The notes beneath the pieces are model-generated. The model searched no databases. It was not told the origin of the DNA and saw nothing but the letters and a program-made list of their open reading frames with translations. The translations under genes were made by a program, and so were the position numbers. A DNA stretch of 64,000 nt from Agromyces allii (GTDB lineage: Bacteria > Actinomycetota > Actinomycetes > Actinomycetales > Microbacteriaceae): positions 238,790 to 302,789 of the forward strand of contig NZ_WBIN01000008.1 of NCBI RefSeq assembly GCF_009749385.1, given 5' to 3'. Shown here piece by piece: positions 17,501 through 25,875 of this stretch. Position 1 is the first letter of the stretch; each line of letters opens with the position of its first letter.

Positions 17501-17674
17501 GGACACGCGAGCCGCCACGGCGAACAGCCGCTGTCGATCGTCGTCTCGTCGCAGGACCCCGACGGTGCCGGCGACGTGCTGCCGGCCGCCTGCGCGGTGC
17601 ACGCGGCATCCGTCGCCGGGCGCTCGGTCGACGACGACGCCCGGGCGCTCGCCGCCGAACGGGGTGCGCGCTGA
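14588..17674 (+). CDS. MMPL/RND-type exporter with fused ABC-ATPase-like domain
   Basis: A 1028-residue membrane protein with two MMPL halves: one transmembrane helix then a periplasmic-type domain and five helices, repeated after a linker. Both halves keep the proton-relay Asp-Tyr pair (VGIDYGLFIVSR and FGLAMDYEVFLVSR). Residues about 345-430 are a low-complexity linker with three DVTGGP units. After the last helix, from about residue 860, lies a soluble domain starting GFDARLEAGDALVIFGG and including TRDLVLVDGLDEVGDPDVRR. It looks like an ABC ATPase with a Walker-B-like strand but without the P-loop Lys. The stop overlaps the next gene's ATG. Probably exports lipid-like molecules or acts in cell envelope assembly. 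Confidence 0.9.
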   Translation: MSSALYALGRWAFRARGRMLVLWIGVLAVCFTGAALIGQGTDNTYSIPGTESQDALDALARTFPQVSGATAQLIAVAPDGGDVTDPAFQQAVEATIADIEAIPQVEGASSPYATPGSADLAPDDSAALVPIQLSVASTSVTPETADALQAAGADLEQALPDGSQVAVGGQLFAQTSTGISITELLGILVAYLVLLIAFASFTAAGIPLVTALLGVGVSLAIVFVGTGFLTITSTTPLLALMLGLAVGIDYGLFIVSRHRDQLKQGLDVEESAARAVATSGSAVVFAAMTVIIALLGLAVAGIPFLTTMGVAAALAVATAVALSLTLTPALLGFAGWRVVAKRYRPGHPGADVTGGPDVTGGPDVTGGPDAEETADPGGDEPVGDGPVGDGRTADSGTAASDAGPRNADSDSDDALPTREAAPAASVPRGFFGGWVRGVTRWPIVTVVLIVGLLALATVPAANLRLALPDAGSLDESEPGRVTYDLIAEHFGPGFNGPLIVTGLIIESTDPVGLMDDLGATLEAVPGVASVPLTTPNPTGDTGIVQVIPEGSPDSEQTKQLVSTLRGMHDELEAEYGVSLSVTGYTAAGIDISDRLAGALAPFGLLVVGLSLVLLAMVFRSIVVPVTAALGYVLSIGAAFGLTSLVFVDGFAADLLGVADVGQVISFMPIILMGVLFGLAMDYEVFLVSRMREDYVHQEGAEPDTVGAVHRGFVASARVVTAAAIIMFSVFVAFVPDGDASIQPIAFGLAVGVVIDAFLVRMTLIPAVLVLFGRHAWWMPAWLDRALPGFDIEGEGLTAEFALADWPEGGERLVIAAEGLRVGGKADESGDEAEEVEILDEEEAETPGGPDDTSGSDAAAARRGFDARLEAGDALVIFGGTADERRDVLLALGARRPVAAGLVKVCGLVLPPRTATVRGGTAVALLTGSADAVALVRTALWNTRDLVLVDGLDEVGDPDVRRHIAALLAEAHGHASRHGEQPLSIVVSSQDPDGAGDVLPAACAVHAASVAGRSVDDDARALAAERGAR
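15637..15690 (+). repeat. Three tandem 18-bp units inside the MMPL gene
   Basis: GGATGTCACGGGCGGGCC occurs three times without change at 15637, 15655 and 15673, encoding repeated Asp-Val-Thr-Gly-Gly-Pro in the cytoplasmic linker. In-frame slippage here could vary linker length. Confidence 0.9.
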
Positions 17675-19704
17675 TGGCCGGGCGGTTCGGCGCGACCGCC
17701 GGTCGGGAGCGAATCACCCGGCTCGGCATCGCCGGGGTGCTCGCCGCACCGCTCCTCATCGGCGGGGTGCTGACCTGGGCGCTCACCCAACCGACGAGCT
17801 CGCTCGACCGGGTCACGGCCGCGATCGTCAACGACGACGTGCCCGTCACGGTGAACGGGTCGACCGTGCCGCTCGGGCGGCAGTTCGCGGCCGGGCTCAT
17901 CGCGGGCGGGTCGGCGGATGCGTCGGGCTCGTCGGATGCGTCGTCCGGCACCGGGGCATCGACGGCGACCGCGACGCCCACGCCTGCGCCGACGCCGACG
18001 GCCGACCCGAGCGCGAGTCCGGGCGCGACCGCCTCACCCACCGGCACGCCCACTCTGACGCCGACCCCCGACCCGGCCGCCGCGATCCCGATCGACACCT
18101 CGAACGGCGGCAACTTCTCGTGGGTGCTCACGAACGACGACGACGCCGCGGCGGGTCTGCGGTCGGGGCGGTACGCGGCGGTCGTCACGATCCCGGCGTC
18201 GTTCTCGGCCGCGGCGACCTCGATGGGCGGCCCCGCGGCGCAGGCGCGGCAGGCGATGATCGAGATCGCGACGACGCCCGCCTCCGCGTACCTCGACCCC
18301 GCGCTCACCGACGTCGTCACGCAGACCGCGGTCGCCTCGCTCAACCGGCAATTGACCTCGCAGTACCTCGGCAACGTCTACGACGGGTTCAACGAGATCC
18401 AGTCGCAGATCGCCGGCGCCGCCGACGGCGCCACGCAGGTCGCCGACGGCGCCGCCTCGGTGAGCTCGGGCGCCGATCAGCTCGCGAGCGGTGCCGCGCA
18501 GCTCGCGGCCGGCCTCGGGTCGCTCGACACGGGCGCCGCGGCGCTCGACGCCGGACTCGGCGAGCTCGACGCCGCCTCGCAGTCGCTGCCGGCGGACTCG
18601 GCCGCGATCGCCACGGGCGCAGCCGCGGTCGCGGATGCCACGGCCGCCGCGTCGTCGGCGCTGAACGCCGCGACCACGCAGCTCGCCGCGGTCGTCGCGG
18701 AGATCTGCCGGATCCCCCCTGGGCGCCTCTGCGAGCAGGCGCAGGGCGCGCTCACCCGCCTGCAGGATGCCGGGGGCAAGGTCGACGCGCTCGCGTCAGG
18801 AGCCGGGCAGGTCGCCACGGGGTCGGCCGAACTCGCCGACGGACTGTCGGTGCTCGTCGACGGCCTCGACGAGACCGCCGCGGGCGCCGATCAGGTCGCC
18901 GCCGGCGCCGCGCAGGCCGACCAGGGCGGGGCGTCGCTGAGCACGGGTGCCCAGTCGCTCGCGTCGGGCGCCGACCAGCTCGACGCGGGGGCCGCCCAAC
19001 TGTCCGACGGCCTGTCGAGCGCGGCGGAGCAGCTCCCGACGTACAGCGCGAGCGACATCGCGACGCTCTCGTCGGTCGTGTCGCTGCCGGTGCTCGCCGA
19101 TCAGGACTCCGCGCAGCGCGGCGTCACCTCGGCGCCGCTGTTCGCGGTCGTCGCGCTCTGGTTCGGCGCGATGCTGCTCGCGCTCGCACGCACGGCGGTT
19201 CCCCGCAGCCGCCTGCTGACGGCCGCGTCGTCGACCTCGATCGCCGGTCGCAGCCTCTGGCCCGCCCTCGCGCTCGGCGCCGCCCAGGGGCTCGTGGTCG
19301 CGGTCGTCGTGCTGGCCGCAGTGCCGCTCGGGCCCGCCGAGTGGGTGTGGTTCACCGCTGCGGGCCTCGCCGTCGGGGCGGTCTTCGCCGTGGTCAACCA
19401 GGGGCTGGCGGCCGCGTTCGGCGGTGTCGGCCGCCTCGTCGCCCTCGCGATCGGCCTCGTCGCACTCGTCGCGGGCCTCACCTCGACCGTGCCGAACGCG
19501 TTCACGCGCCTCGCGGATGCCGCGCCGACCGCCTCGGCCCGCACGATGCTGCTCGCGACGCTCACCGGCGACGCCGCGGGCGGCTGGCTCGCGCTGCTCC
19601 CGCTCGCGCTGTTCGGCCTGCTCGGCGCGGCGCTCGTGCTGGCCGGCGTCGTCGCCCGGCGCGGCGGCCCGAGGCCGGCGGCGGATCGGCGCGACGCGGT
19701 CTGA
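17674..19704 (+). CDS. YhgE/Pip-like ABC-2-type membrane protein
   Basis: A 676-residue protein with an N-terminal helix (about residues 17-38), a long extracytoplasmic region and five to six C-terminal helices (about 487-665), the YhgE/Pip topology. The outer region has a Ser/Thr/Pro-rich linker (residues 83-130) and many repeats of the type GADQLASGAAQLAAGL that form long coiled, Gly/Ala-rich rods. Its ATG overlaps the stop of the MMPL gene by one base, so the two are translationally coupled and probably one machine. Relatives include phage-infection protein Pip and the ESX-like YueB; export function is inferred. Confidence 0.88.
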   Translation: MAGRFGATAGRERITRLGIAGVLAAPLLIGGVLTWALTQPTSSLDRVTAAIVNDDVPVTVNGSTVPLGRQFAAGLIAGGSADASGSSDASSGTGASTATATPTPAPTPTADPSASPGATASPTGTPTLTPTPDPAAAIPIDTSNGGNFSWVLTNDDDAAAGLRSGRYAAVVTIPASFSAAATSMGGPAAQARQAMIEIATTPASAYLDPALTDVVTQTAVASLNRQLTSQYLGNVYDGFNEIQSQIAGAADGATQVADGAASVSSGADQLASGAAQLAAGLGSLDTGAAALDAGLGELDAASQSLPADSAAIATGAAAVADATAAASSALNAATTQLAAVVAEICRIPPGRLCEQAQGALTRLQDAGGKVDALASGAGQVATGSAELADGLSVLVDGLDETAAGADQVAAGAAQADQGGASLSTGAQSLASGADQLDAGAAQLSDGLSSAAEQLPTYSASDIATLSSVVSLPVLADQDSAQRGVTSAPLFAVVALWFGAMLLALARTAVPRSRLLTAASSTSIAGRSLWPALALGAAQGLVVAVVVLAAVPLGPAEWVWFTAAGLAVGAVFAVVNQGLAAAFGGVGRLVALAIGLVALVAGLTSTVPNAFTRLADAAPTASARTMLLATLTGDAAGGWLALLPLALFGLLGAALVLAGVVARRGGPRPAADRRDAV

Positions 19705-19830
19705 GCAGCGGCGGTCGCGCCATCGGCCGGCCGCAGGCATCCGCCCACCGGGATGTCGGCGTGCCGACCCATGGCCGCTTCGTCGCGCCGATGCTGGCCG
19801 CGGAGCCGCCCACTGCGGCAGAATCGTGCG

Positions 19831-21219
19831 ATGACCGACCTCTCCGAGCGGGCGCCCGACCGGCTCCCCGACCTCGCCACCGTCGAGACCCCGTGGGGTG
19901 CGTTCCTGGCCGTCGAGGACGACGGCGTGCAGCGCATCCGCAACATCCGGTACGCGCGGGCCGATCGGTTCGCGCCGGCCGAGCCCGTTGTGCCCGACCC
20001 CGCGTCATCCGCCGATCTGCAGTTCACGACGATCGCGTGCCCGCAGCCGCCCAGCCCGAGTGCCGCGGTGCTCGGCGAGCCGCTCCAAGGCGCGAGGTTC
20101 GACGAGGACTGCCTGCGCCTCACCGTGACGCGACCCGCCGGCGCCGAGGGCCCGCTGCCCGTGCTCGTCTGGATCCACGGCGGCGCGCACGTCTCGAACG
20201 CGGGCGACCTCGCGGGTTTCGACGCCTCCGCGATCGCGCGCGAGCACGGCGTCATCGTCGTCGCGCCGACGTTCCGCCTCGGACTGCTCGGGTTCCTGGG
20301 CGACGCGGCGGCCGGCGACGGCGCCGCGGGTCGCCCCGCCAACCTCGGCCTGCTCGACGTCGTCACGGCGCTCCGTTGGGTGCGCGAGCATGTCGCGGGC
20401 TTCGGCGGCGACCCCGAGCAGGTCACGGTGTTCGGGCAGTCGTCCGGCGCCGACGCGCTCGTGCACGTGCTCGCCGCCGACGGCGCCGACGGGCTCATCA
20501 CGCGCGTCATCCTGCAGAGCGCGCCCTTCGGCATCCGCACCGATCGCGACGAGATGTACGGCAAGATGCGCGCGGCCGTCGGCGAGATCGCGGCGGATGC
20601 CACGACCGACGAGATCGGCGCCGTGCAACTCGTCGCGAAACAGGCGGGGTCGGGCTTCGGCCTGCGCTCGGGCATGAGCTTCGGGCCCGAGTACGCGCGA
20701 GCGCCGCTGCCCGCGGAGGCCGCCGTCGAGGCCGCCTGGAAGCGCCGGGCACCCGGCCTCGAGGTGCTCGTCACGTGGACCACCGAGGAGACGATGTTCT
20801 ACCTCGGCACCGTGCCGAAGCTCGAACGGCTGTTCCGGGTGCCCGTGATCGGCGCGATCGCGCGTCGCGTGCTCGTCGGCGCCACGACGAGGTCGGTGTA
20901 CTCCCGCGAGGGGCGCCGGTTCGCGAAGCTGATGGCCGGCGCCGGGGCCTCGGTGCAGGTCGGCGTCTTCGACGGACGCCCCGACGGGAGCCCGCTCGGC
21001 GCCGCGCACGCGATCGAGCTGCCGCTGCTCTTCCCGAACGAGGAGGCCTGGTCGCGCGCGGCGCTGCTCGCGCCCCACGGCGCTGCGACGCTCGCACCGG
21101 CCGGCGCCGCCCTGCGATCGGCCTGGGTCGAGTTCGCCCGCACCGGGCGCATCGGCGAGAAGCGCATCCCCGTCGGCGCCGGCTGGCGCGGCGGCCTGAC
21201 CCTGGAGGAGATCTCGTGA
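19831..21219 (+). CDS. Carboxylesterase/lipase family (type B) hydrolase
   Basis: A 462-residue type-B carboxylesterase. LVWIHGGAHVSN carries the HGG oxyanion hole, VFGQSSGA the nucleophile Ser204, and AHAIELPLLF near residue 390 the catalytic His (an unusual context compared with GAxHxxEL, but AAHAIELP fits). No signal peptide, so cytoplasmic. CAGAAT lies 6 nt before the ATG. The stop overlaps by 4 nt the GTG of the DUF1801 gene. Confidence 0.9.
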   Translation: MTDLSERAPDRLPDLATVETPWGAFLAVEDDGVQRIRNIRYARADRFAPAEPVVPDPASSADLQFTTIACPQPPSPSAAVLGEPLQGARFDEDCLRLTVTRPAGAEGPLPVLVWIHGGAHVSNAGDLAGFDASAIAREHGVIVVAPTFRLGLLGFLGDAAAGDGAAGRPANLGLLDVVTALRWVREHVAGFGGDPEQVTVFGQSSGADALVHVLAADGADGLITRVILQSAPFGIRTDRDEMYGKMRAAVGEIAADATTDEIGAVQLVAKQAGSGFGLRSGMSFGPEYARAPLPAEAAVEAAWKRRAPGLEVLVTWTTEETMFYLGTVPKLERLFRVPVIGAIARRVLVGATTRSVYSREGRRFAKLMAGAGASVQVGVFDGRPDGSPLGAAHAIELPLLFPNEEAWSRAALLAPHGAATLAPAGAALRSAWVEFARTGRIGEKRIPVGAGWRGGLTLEEIS

Positions 21220-21581
21220 ACGCCACGCCCGCCAAGCCCACCACCGTCGACGAGTACCTCGCCACGTTCGAGGGGGAACCCGCCGAGCGTCTCGCCGCCG
21301 TGCGCGCGGCGATCCACGAGGTGCTGCCCGACGCCGAGGAGAAGCTCCGGTACGACATCCCGGCCGTGGCGATCCAGGGCCGCTACTGGTTGCACTTCGC
21401 CGGGTGGAAGAAGCACATCGGGCTCTACCCCGTTCCGCACACCGAGGGCGAGCTCGAGGAGCGCATCGCACCGTGGCGCGCGGCCAAGGACACCGTGAAC
21501 CTGCCCTACTCCAAGCCCCTGCCGCTCGACCTCGTGCGCGACATCGCCCGACTCGTGGTCGACCTGCGCGGCGGCGACTGA
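21216..21581 (+). CDS. DUF1801 (YdhG/Fra-like) protein
   Basis: A 121-residue protein starting at GTG, overlapping the esterase stop as GTGA, with GGAGGAG upstream. VDEYLATFEGEPAERLAAVRAAIHEVLPDAEEKLRYDIPA and WLHFAGWKKHIGLYP are the conserved DUF1801 segments. Members such as Bacillus Fra have been linked to iron delivery in [Fe-S] assembly; here no iron genes are adjacent. Confidence 0.9.
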   Translation: MNATPAKPTTVDEYLATFEGEPAERLAAVRAAIHEVLPDAEEKLRYDIPAVAIQGRYWLHFAGWKKHIGLYPVPHTEGELEERIAPWRAAKDTVNLPYSKPLPLDLVRDIARLVVDLRGGD

Positions 21582-21696
21582 CCCAACGCGGCACGGCGGC
21601 GACCGACCTGCGCACGGCGCGGCCCGGCATCCGCTCGCCCTTGTGGCAGGCCGCTCGACCGATTACCCTCACGGGGCTGGGTGGAGCGGGGGCTGC

Positions 21697-24600
21697 ATGG
21701 GTGTGCGCACGGGGCGACGTGGAACGTCTCCTCGCCGTGGCCTGGCCGCCGCACTGGCGGCCGTCGCAACCGCCGTGGTGCTCGCGACGTCGGGGCTGAC
21801 TCCGGCGAGCGCGGCCGAGGTCGACACGTGGGGCACGTTCGGCGTCTCGGCGGCGCCGTTCACGGGCAGCGTCGCGATGCCCGGCAACTTTCCGGCGACG
21901 ACGTTCACGTCGACCTCGAGTGCGGCGACGGTCATCAGCGGCGCCTCGACCTGGCAGGCCGCGAGCACGCCCGTCGGCTCGGTCTTCGGTTCCAGCCGAG
22001 ACCGGACGTACCTCACCCAGCGTCCGGCGGCGAACAACGCCGCGTCGCCCGCCGTCACCGTCTACACGTTCGCGACGCCGACGCCGTCGTCGGGCTGGGC
22101 GTTCGTGCTCGGCGACATCGATGCCGACGAGGTGACGCTCTCGGCCACGGGCCCGGGCGGCGCGCCGGTCGCCGTCGCCGATCTCGGCTACCAGGAGTCC
22201 TACAACTCGTGCCATCGCGCGGGCGGACCATCATGCGATGCGGCGAACCTGAACGACCGGCCGTCGTGGCGTGACGACGGCGCGACGGGCCTCCTCCTCG
22301 GCAACGCACGAGCGGCCGACACCGACGGCGCGACCGCCTGGTTCGCGCCGAGCGTGCCGATCGCCTCGCTCACGATGTCGTACCGGTGGCGCAGCGGGTT
22401 CCCGATCTACCAGACCTGGTTCGTCGCGAAGACGTTCTCGGCCGGCGGCACGGTCACGCTCGACGACGCACCGCTCGCGGGCGCGACGGTCACGGTGTAC
22501 GACGACGCGGGCACGGTCGTCGGCACGGCCGTATCGGGGGCGTCCGGCGCGTGGAGCCTGCCGTTGCTGATCGCCACCGGGCCGTACCGCGCCGTGGTAG
22601 CGCCGCCGGCGGGCATCGCGGCGCTGGCCGACCGCACGTTCTCGCTCACCGAATCGGATGCCGACGCCGTCGACTTCCCGTTCGTCACCCCGCCCGCACC
22701 GCTCGCCGAGGTCGACGCCGCATCGACGCTGCAGGGCATCGCGGTGAGCCACCCGCTGCTCGACAACGACCTGCCCGGATCCGAGGCGTTCCCGCTCGTG
22801 ACGGACAGCGTGCGATTCACGGTGCCGCCGGGTGCCCCGGCGGGCACCGTGCTCTCGCCCGACGGCCGACAGCTCAGCATTCCGGGTGAGGGCGTGTGGT
22901 CGGTCGATCCCGACGGCGTGGCGACGTTCGCGCCCGAGCCGGCGTTCACGGGCCTGACCACCGCCGTCCCGTATTCGGTCGCCGACAGTCGGGGCGGCGT
23001 CGCCACGTCGACCGTCACGATCGAGGTCGCCGCGGTCACTCCGCTGGCCACCGACGACCCGAGGGCGACGCCGATGGGGCAACCCGAGCGGTTCCGCCCG
23101 TGGGCCAACGACGTCGCGGGCGACCCGTCGGTGCCGCTCGTGCTCGAGTCGCTGGCGTTCGTGCTGCCGTCCGACGCGCCGCCCGGCTCGACGCTCGCGC
23201 CCGACGGCAAGACGCTCGTCATCCCGGGTGAGGGCACGTATGCGATCGGCGACGACTTCTGGGTGACGTTCACGCCCGACCCCGCGTTCTCGGGCGTCGC
23301 GACGACCGTGCCGTACACCGTGGCCGACACGAACGGCACCGTCGCGACCGCGGACATCGTCATCACGGTCAGCGCGGCGAATGAGCCGATCGGCACGATC
23401 GACGAGATCTTCACGCTGCAGGGCACGACGGCGTCCGGCCCGATCACGGCGAACGACGCGCCCTCGTCGGCCACGGCGACGTTCCTGCCCGACTCGATCC
23501 AGTTCTCGCTCCCGCCCTCGGCCCCGCCCGGCTCGAGCGTGTCCGACGACGGCCGCACGCTCGTGATCGGCGGCGAGGGCACGTACACGCTCGACCCCGG
23601 CACCGACTTCACGGTCTTCACGCCCGACCCGGCCTTCGTCGGCACCACGACGCCCGCACCGTACTCGGTGCTCGACTCGGAGGGCCGCACGGCGACCGCG
23701 ACGATCGTCGTGCACGTGACGCCGGTGACGCCGAGCCTCCGACCTGACGCCGCGACCACCGATCAGGGCACGCCCCTCCGGCTGCAGCCGCTCGCCAACG
23801 ACGAACCGGGCACGGCCGCCGTGCCGCTCCGCCCGGAGTCCGTCGCCCTGCAACTGCCTCCGGGCGCGCCCGCAGGTTCCTCGCTCTCGCCCGACGGCGT
23901 GCTCACGATCGCCGGCGAGGGCACCTACACGGTGACCGCATCGGGCGAGGTCGAGTTCGCGCCCATCCCCTCGTTCACCGGCGACGCGACGCCCGTGCCC
24001 TACACCGTGACCGACGCGAACGGCACCGTCGCGGCATCCGTCATCTCGATCGCGGTCACTCCCGTCGTGCCGAACCCGTCGCCGGATGCCGCGGTCACGC
24101 CGCAGGCGACGGCGACCTCGGTCGACGTGCTCGGCAACGACCTGCCCGGGGTGGATGCGGTCGCGCTCGACCCCGCGAGCGTGCGCCTGCAGGTGCCCTC
24201 CGGCGCCCCCGCCGGCACGACGCTCGGCGCCGACGGGCGATCGCTCGTCGTGCCCGGCGAGGGCGCGTACACGGTCGATCCCGTGTCGGGCGTGGTCGGG
24301 TTCGTCCCCGTGGCGACGTTCGTCGGCGAGGCCACGCCCGTGCCGTACAACGTCACGGATGCGAACGGCACGTCGGCGAGCGCCGTGCTCGTGATCTCGG
24401 TCACCCCGGTCACGCCGGTGGCCGGCGTCGACAACGTCTCGGCACCGTTCGGCTCGCCGACGGTCATCGACGTGCTGGGCAACGACGTCGACGGCAACGA
24501 GGCCGACGGAGGCGCCCCTGCTCCCCTCGTGCCCGGATCGGTTCGCCTCGAACTCCCGGTCGGCGTCGACCCCGGAGCCCTCTCGGACGACGGCCGCACG

Positions 24601-25002
24601 CTCTCGCTCGACGGGGTCGGCACCTTCGTCGTCGACCCCGACAGCGGAGCCGTGACCTTCACCCCCGCCGAGGGCTTCTCGGGGCTGACGCCGGTCGTGC
24701 CGTACACGGTGCTCGACGCGAACGGCACGCTCGCGCGGTCGAGCATCCTCGTGGATGTCGCACCGGCACCGGTCGTGCCGCCGAGTGAGCCGCCCGTCGA
24801 ACCGCCCGCCGAGCCGCCGGCGCCCGGCGTCGTTCCGGGCAACCCGGCTGCGCCCGCGGGATCGACCTCCGGCGAAGCGGGCGGGCTGCCCGCGACGGGC
24901 GCCTGGGCGCTCACCGCACTCCCCGCCGCGGTGCTGCTGCTCGCCGGAGGCGTGCTGGCGCTCAGCACCCGCCGCCTGCGGCACGCCCGGCCGCGCCGCT
25001 GA
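21697..25002 (+). CDS. LPXTG-anchored surface protein with six CshA-type repeats
   Basis: A 1101-residue cell-wall protein. A signal peptide (residues 1-40, ending ASAAE) is followed by a non-repeat domain (about 40-270) and a SpaA/carboxypeptidase-regulatory-like fold (GGTVTLDDAPLAGATVTVYD). Six repeats of about 110 residues follow from about residue 345, each with a core N-D, PGEGTYTVD, FTPDPAFxG and PVPYTVTDANGT, the CshA-type fibril repeat signature. The end has a Pro-rich spacer, LPATG, a hydrophobic helix and RRLRHARPRR, a class of sortase sorting signal. It likely forms adhesive fibrils. No sortase gene is adjacent. I chose ATG 21697, with GGAGCGGGG upstream, over an earlier GTG. Confidence 0.92.
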   Translation: MGVRTGRRGTSPRRGLAAALAAVATAVVLATSGLTPASAAEVDTWGTFGVSAAPFTGSVAMPGNFPATTFTSTSSAATVISGASTWQAASTPVGSVFGSSRDRTYLTQRPAANNAASPAVTVYTFATPTPSSGWAFVLGDIDADEVTLSATGPGGAPVAVADLGYQESYNSCHRAGGPSCDAANLNDRPSWRDDGATGLLLGNARAADTDGATAWFAPSVPIASLTMSYRWRSGFPIYQTWFVAKTFSAGGTVTLDDAPLAGATVTVYDDAGTVVGTAVSGASGAWSLPLLIATGPYRAVVAPPAGIAALADRTFSLTESDADAVDFPFVTPPAPLAEVDAASTLQGIAVSHPLLDNDLPGSEAFPLVTDSVRFTVPPGAPAGTVLSPDGRQLSIPGEGVWSVDPDGVATFAPEPAFTGLTTAVPYSVADSRGGVATSTVTIEVAAVTPLATDDPRATPMGQPERFRPWANDVAGDPSVPLVLESLAFVLPSDAPPGSTLAPDGKTLVIPGEGTYAIGDDFWVTFTPDPAFSGVATTVPYTVADTNGTVATADIVITVSAANEPIGTIDEIFTLQGTTASGPITANDAPSSATATFLPDSIQFSLPPSAPPGSSVSDDGRTLVIGGEGTYTLDPGTDFTVFTPDPAFVGTTTPAPYSVLDSEGRTATATIVVHVTPVTPSLRPDAATTDQGTPLRLQPLANDEPGTAAVPLRPESVALQLPPGAPAGSSLSPDGVLTIAGEGTYTVTASGEVEFAPIPSFTGDATPVPYTVTDANGTVAASVISIAVTPVVPNPSPDAAVTPQATATSVDVLGNDLPGVDAVALDPASVRLQVPSGAPAGTTLGADGRSLVVPGEGAYTVDPVSGVVGFVPVATFVGEATPVPYNVTDANGTSASAVLVISVTPVTPVAGVDNVSAPFGSPTVIDVLGNDVDGNEADGGAPAPLVPGSVRLELPVGVDPGALSDDGRTLSLDGVGTFVVDPDSGAVTFTPAEGFSGLTPVVPYTVLDANGTLARSSILVDVAPAPVVPPSEPPVEPPAEPPAPGVVPGNPAAPAGSTSGEAGGLPATGAWALTALPAAVLLLAGGVLALSTRRLRHARPRR

Positions 25003-25091
25003 TCGCACGTGCCCCGCATCGGCCGATCGGCCGAGCCAGGTCGAGCCGACGGGACGATGCGACCGCGCCCCCCGTTCGCGAGCATCGACGT

Positions 25092-25871
25092 ATGACCGAG
25101 ATCCAGCGCAGCCGACCTGCCGGCACCGGGCGCACGAGTCGCCCCGCCCGTGCTCCACGCCGAGGCCGCCGCCCCGAGTGGCTCGCGCCGGCGGGCCTCA
25201 TCGCCCTGACGCTCGTGCCCATGGCGGCGGGGTCGAGCCGGCTCGCGCAGCTCGGCAGCGGCGCCGAGGTCACGGCCGAGAACGCCCGCTTCTTCGACTC
25301 CCCCGTTCCCGTGATCGCGCACATCATCGGGTCCACGGTGTTCCTGCTCGTGGGGGCGCTGCAGTTCGCGCCCTCGCTGCGGCGGCGACGCTGGCACCGC
25401 CTGGCGGGGCGCGTGGTGGCTCCCGCAGGACTCCTGTCGGCGGCATCCGGACTCTGGATGGCGGTCGCCTACGACCTGCCCGACAACAGCGGACTCGCGC
25501 TCATGCTGATCCGCGTGGTGCTCGCCCCCGCGATGGCGGCGGCGATCGTCGTGGCGCTCCTCGCGATCCGCCGCGGCGACGTGCGCACCCACAGCGCCTG
25601 GATGACGCGCGCCTACGCGATCGGCCTCGGCGCCGGCACGCAGGTGCTCACGATCATGCCCTGGGCGCTGCTCGTCGGCGAGCCCGACGAGTTCGCGTAC
25701 ACGGTGCTGATGGCGCTCGGCTGGGCGATCAACCTCGCGGTCGCCGAGCTGGTCATCCGCAGGCGCGCGCGGAGCGGCATGTTCGGCCCCGGCCCCGACT
25801 CAGGGCCGCGCTCGCGCACGCGTGCGGCGCTCGACCTGCCTTCGGCGACGGATGCCGCGCACCTATCATGA
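25092..25871 (+). CDS. DUF2306 membrane protein
   Basis: A 259-residue protein with about six hydrophobic segments and an Arg-rich cytoplasmic N-terminus. PVIAHIIGSTVFLLVGALQFAPSLRRRRWHRLAGR and RRGDVRTHSAWMTRAYAIGLG are the conserved DUF2306 elements, including His residues that could bind heme or metal. Function unknown. A paralog lies at 30958. Its end overlaps the promoter of the histidine kinase gene, whose ATG is 4 bp after the stop. Confidence 0.87.
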   Translation: MTEIQRSRPAGTGRTSRPARAPRRGRRPEWLAPAGLIALTLVPMAAGSSRLAQLGSGAEVTAENARFFDSPVPVIAHIIGSTVFLLVGALQFAPSLRRRRWHRLAGRVVAPAGLLSAASGLWMAVAYDLPDNSGLALMLIRVVLAPAMAAAIVVALLAIRRGDVRTHSAWMTRAYAIGLGAGTQVLTIMPWALLVGEPDEFAYTVLMALGWAINLAVAELVIRRRARSGMFGPGPDSGPRSRTRAALDLPSATDAAHLS

Positions 25872-25875
25872 GGGC

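Noticed and set aside
14396..17602. A 1068-codon minus-strand frame opposite the MMPL gene
   Set aside because: Extremely rich in Arg/Asp/Glu/His, a mirror image of membrane-protein codons; no start signal or domain.
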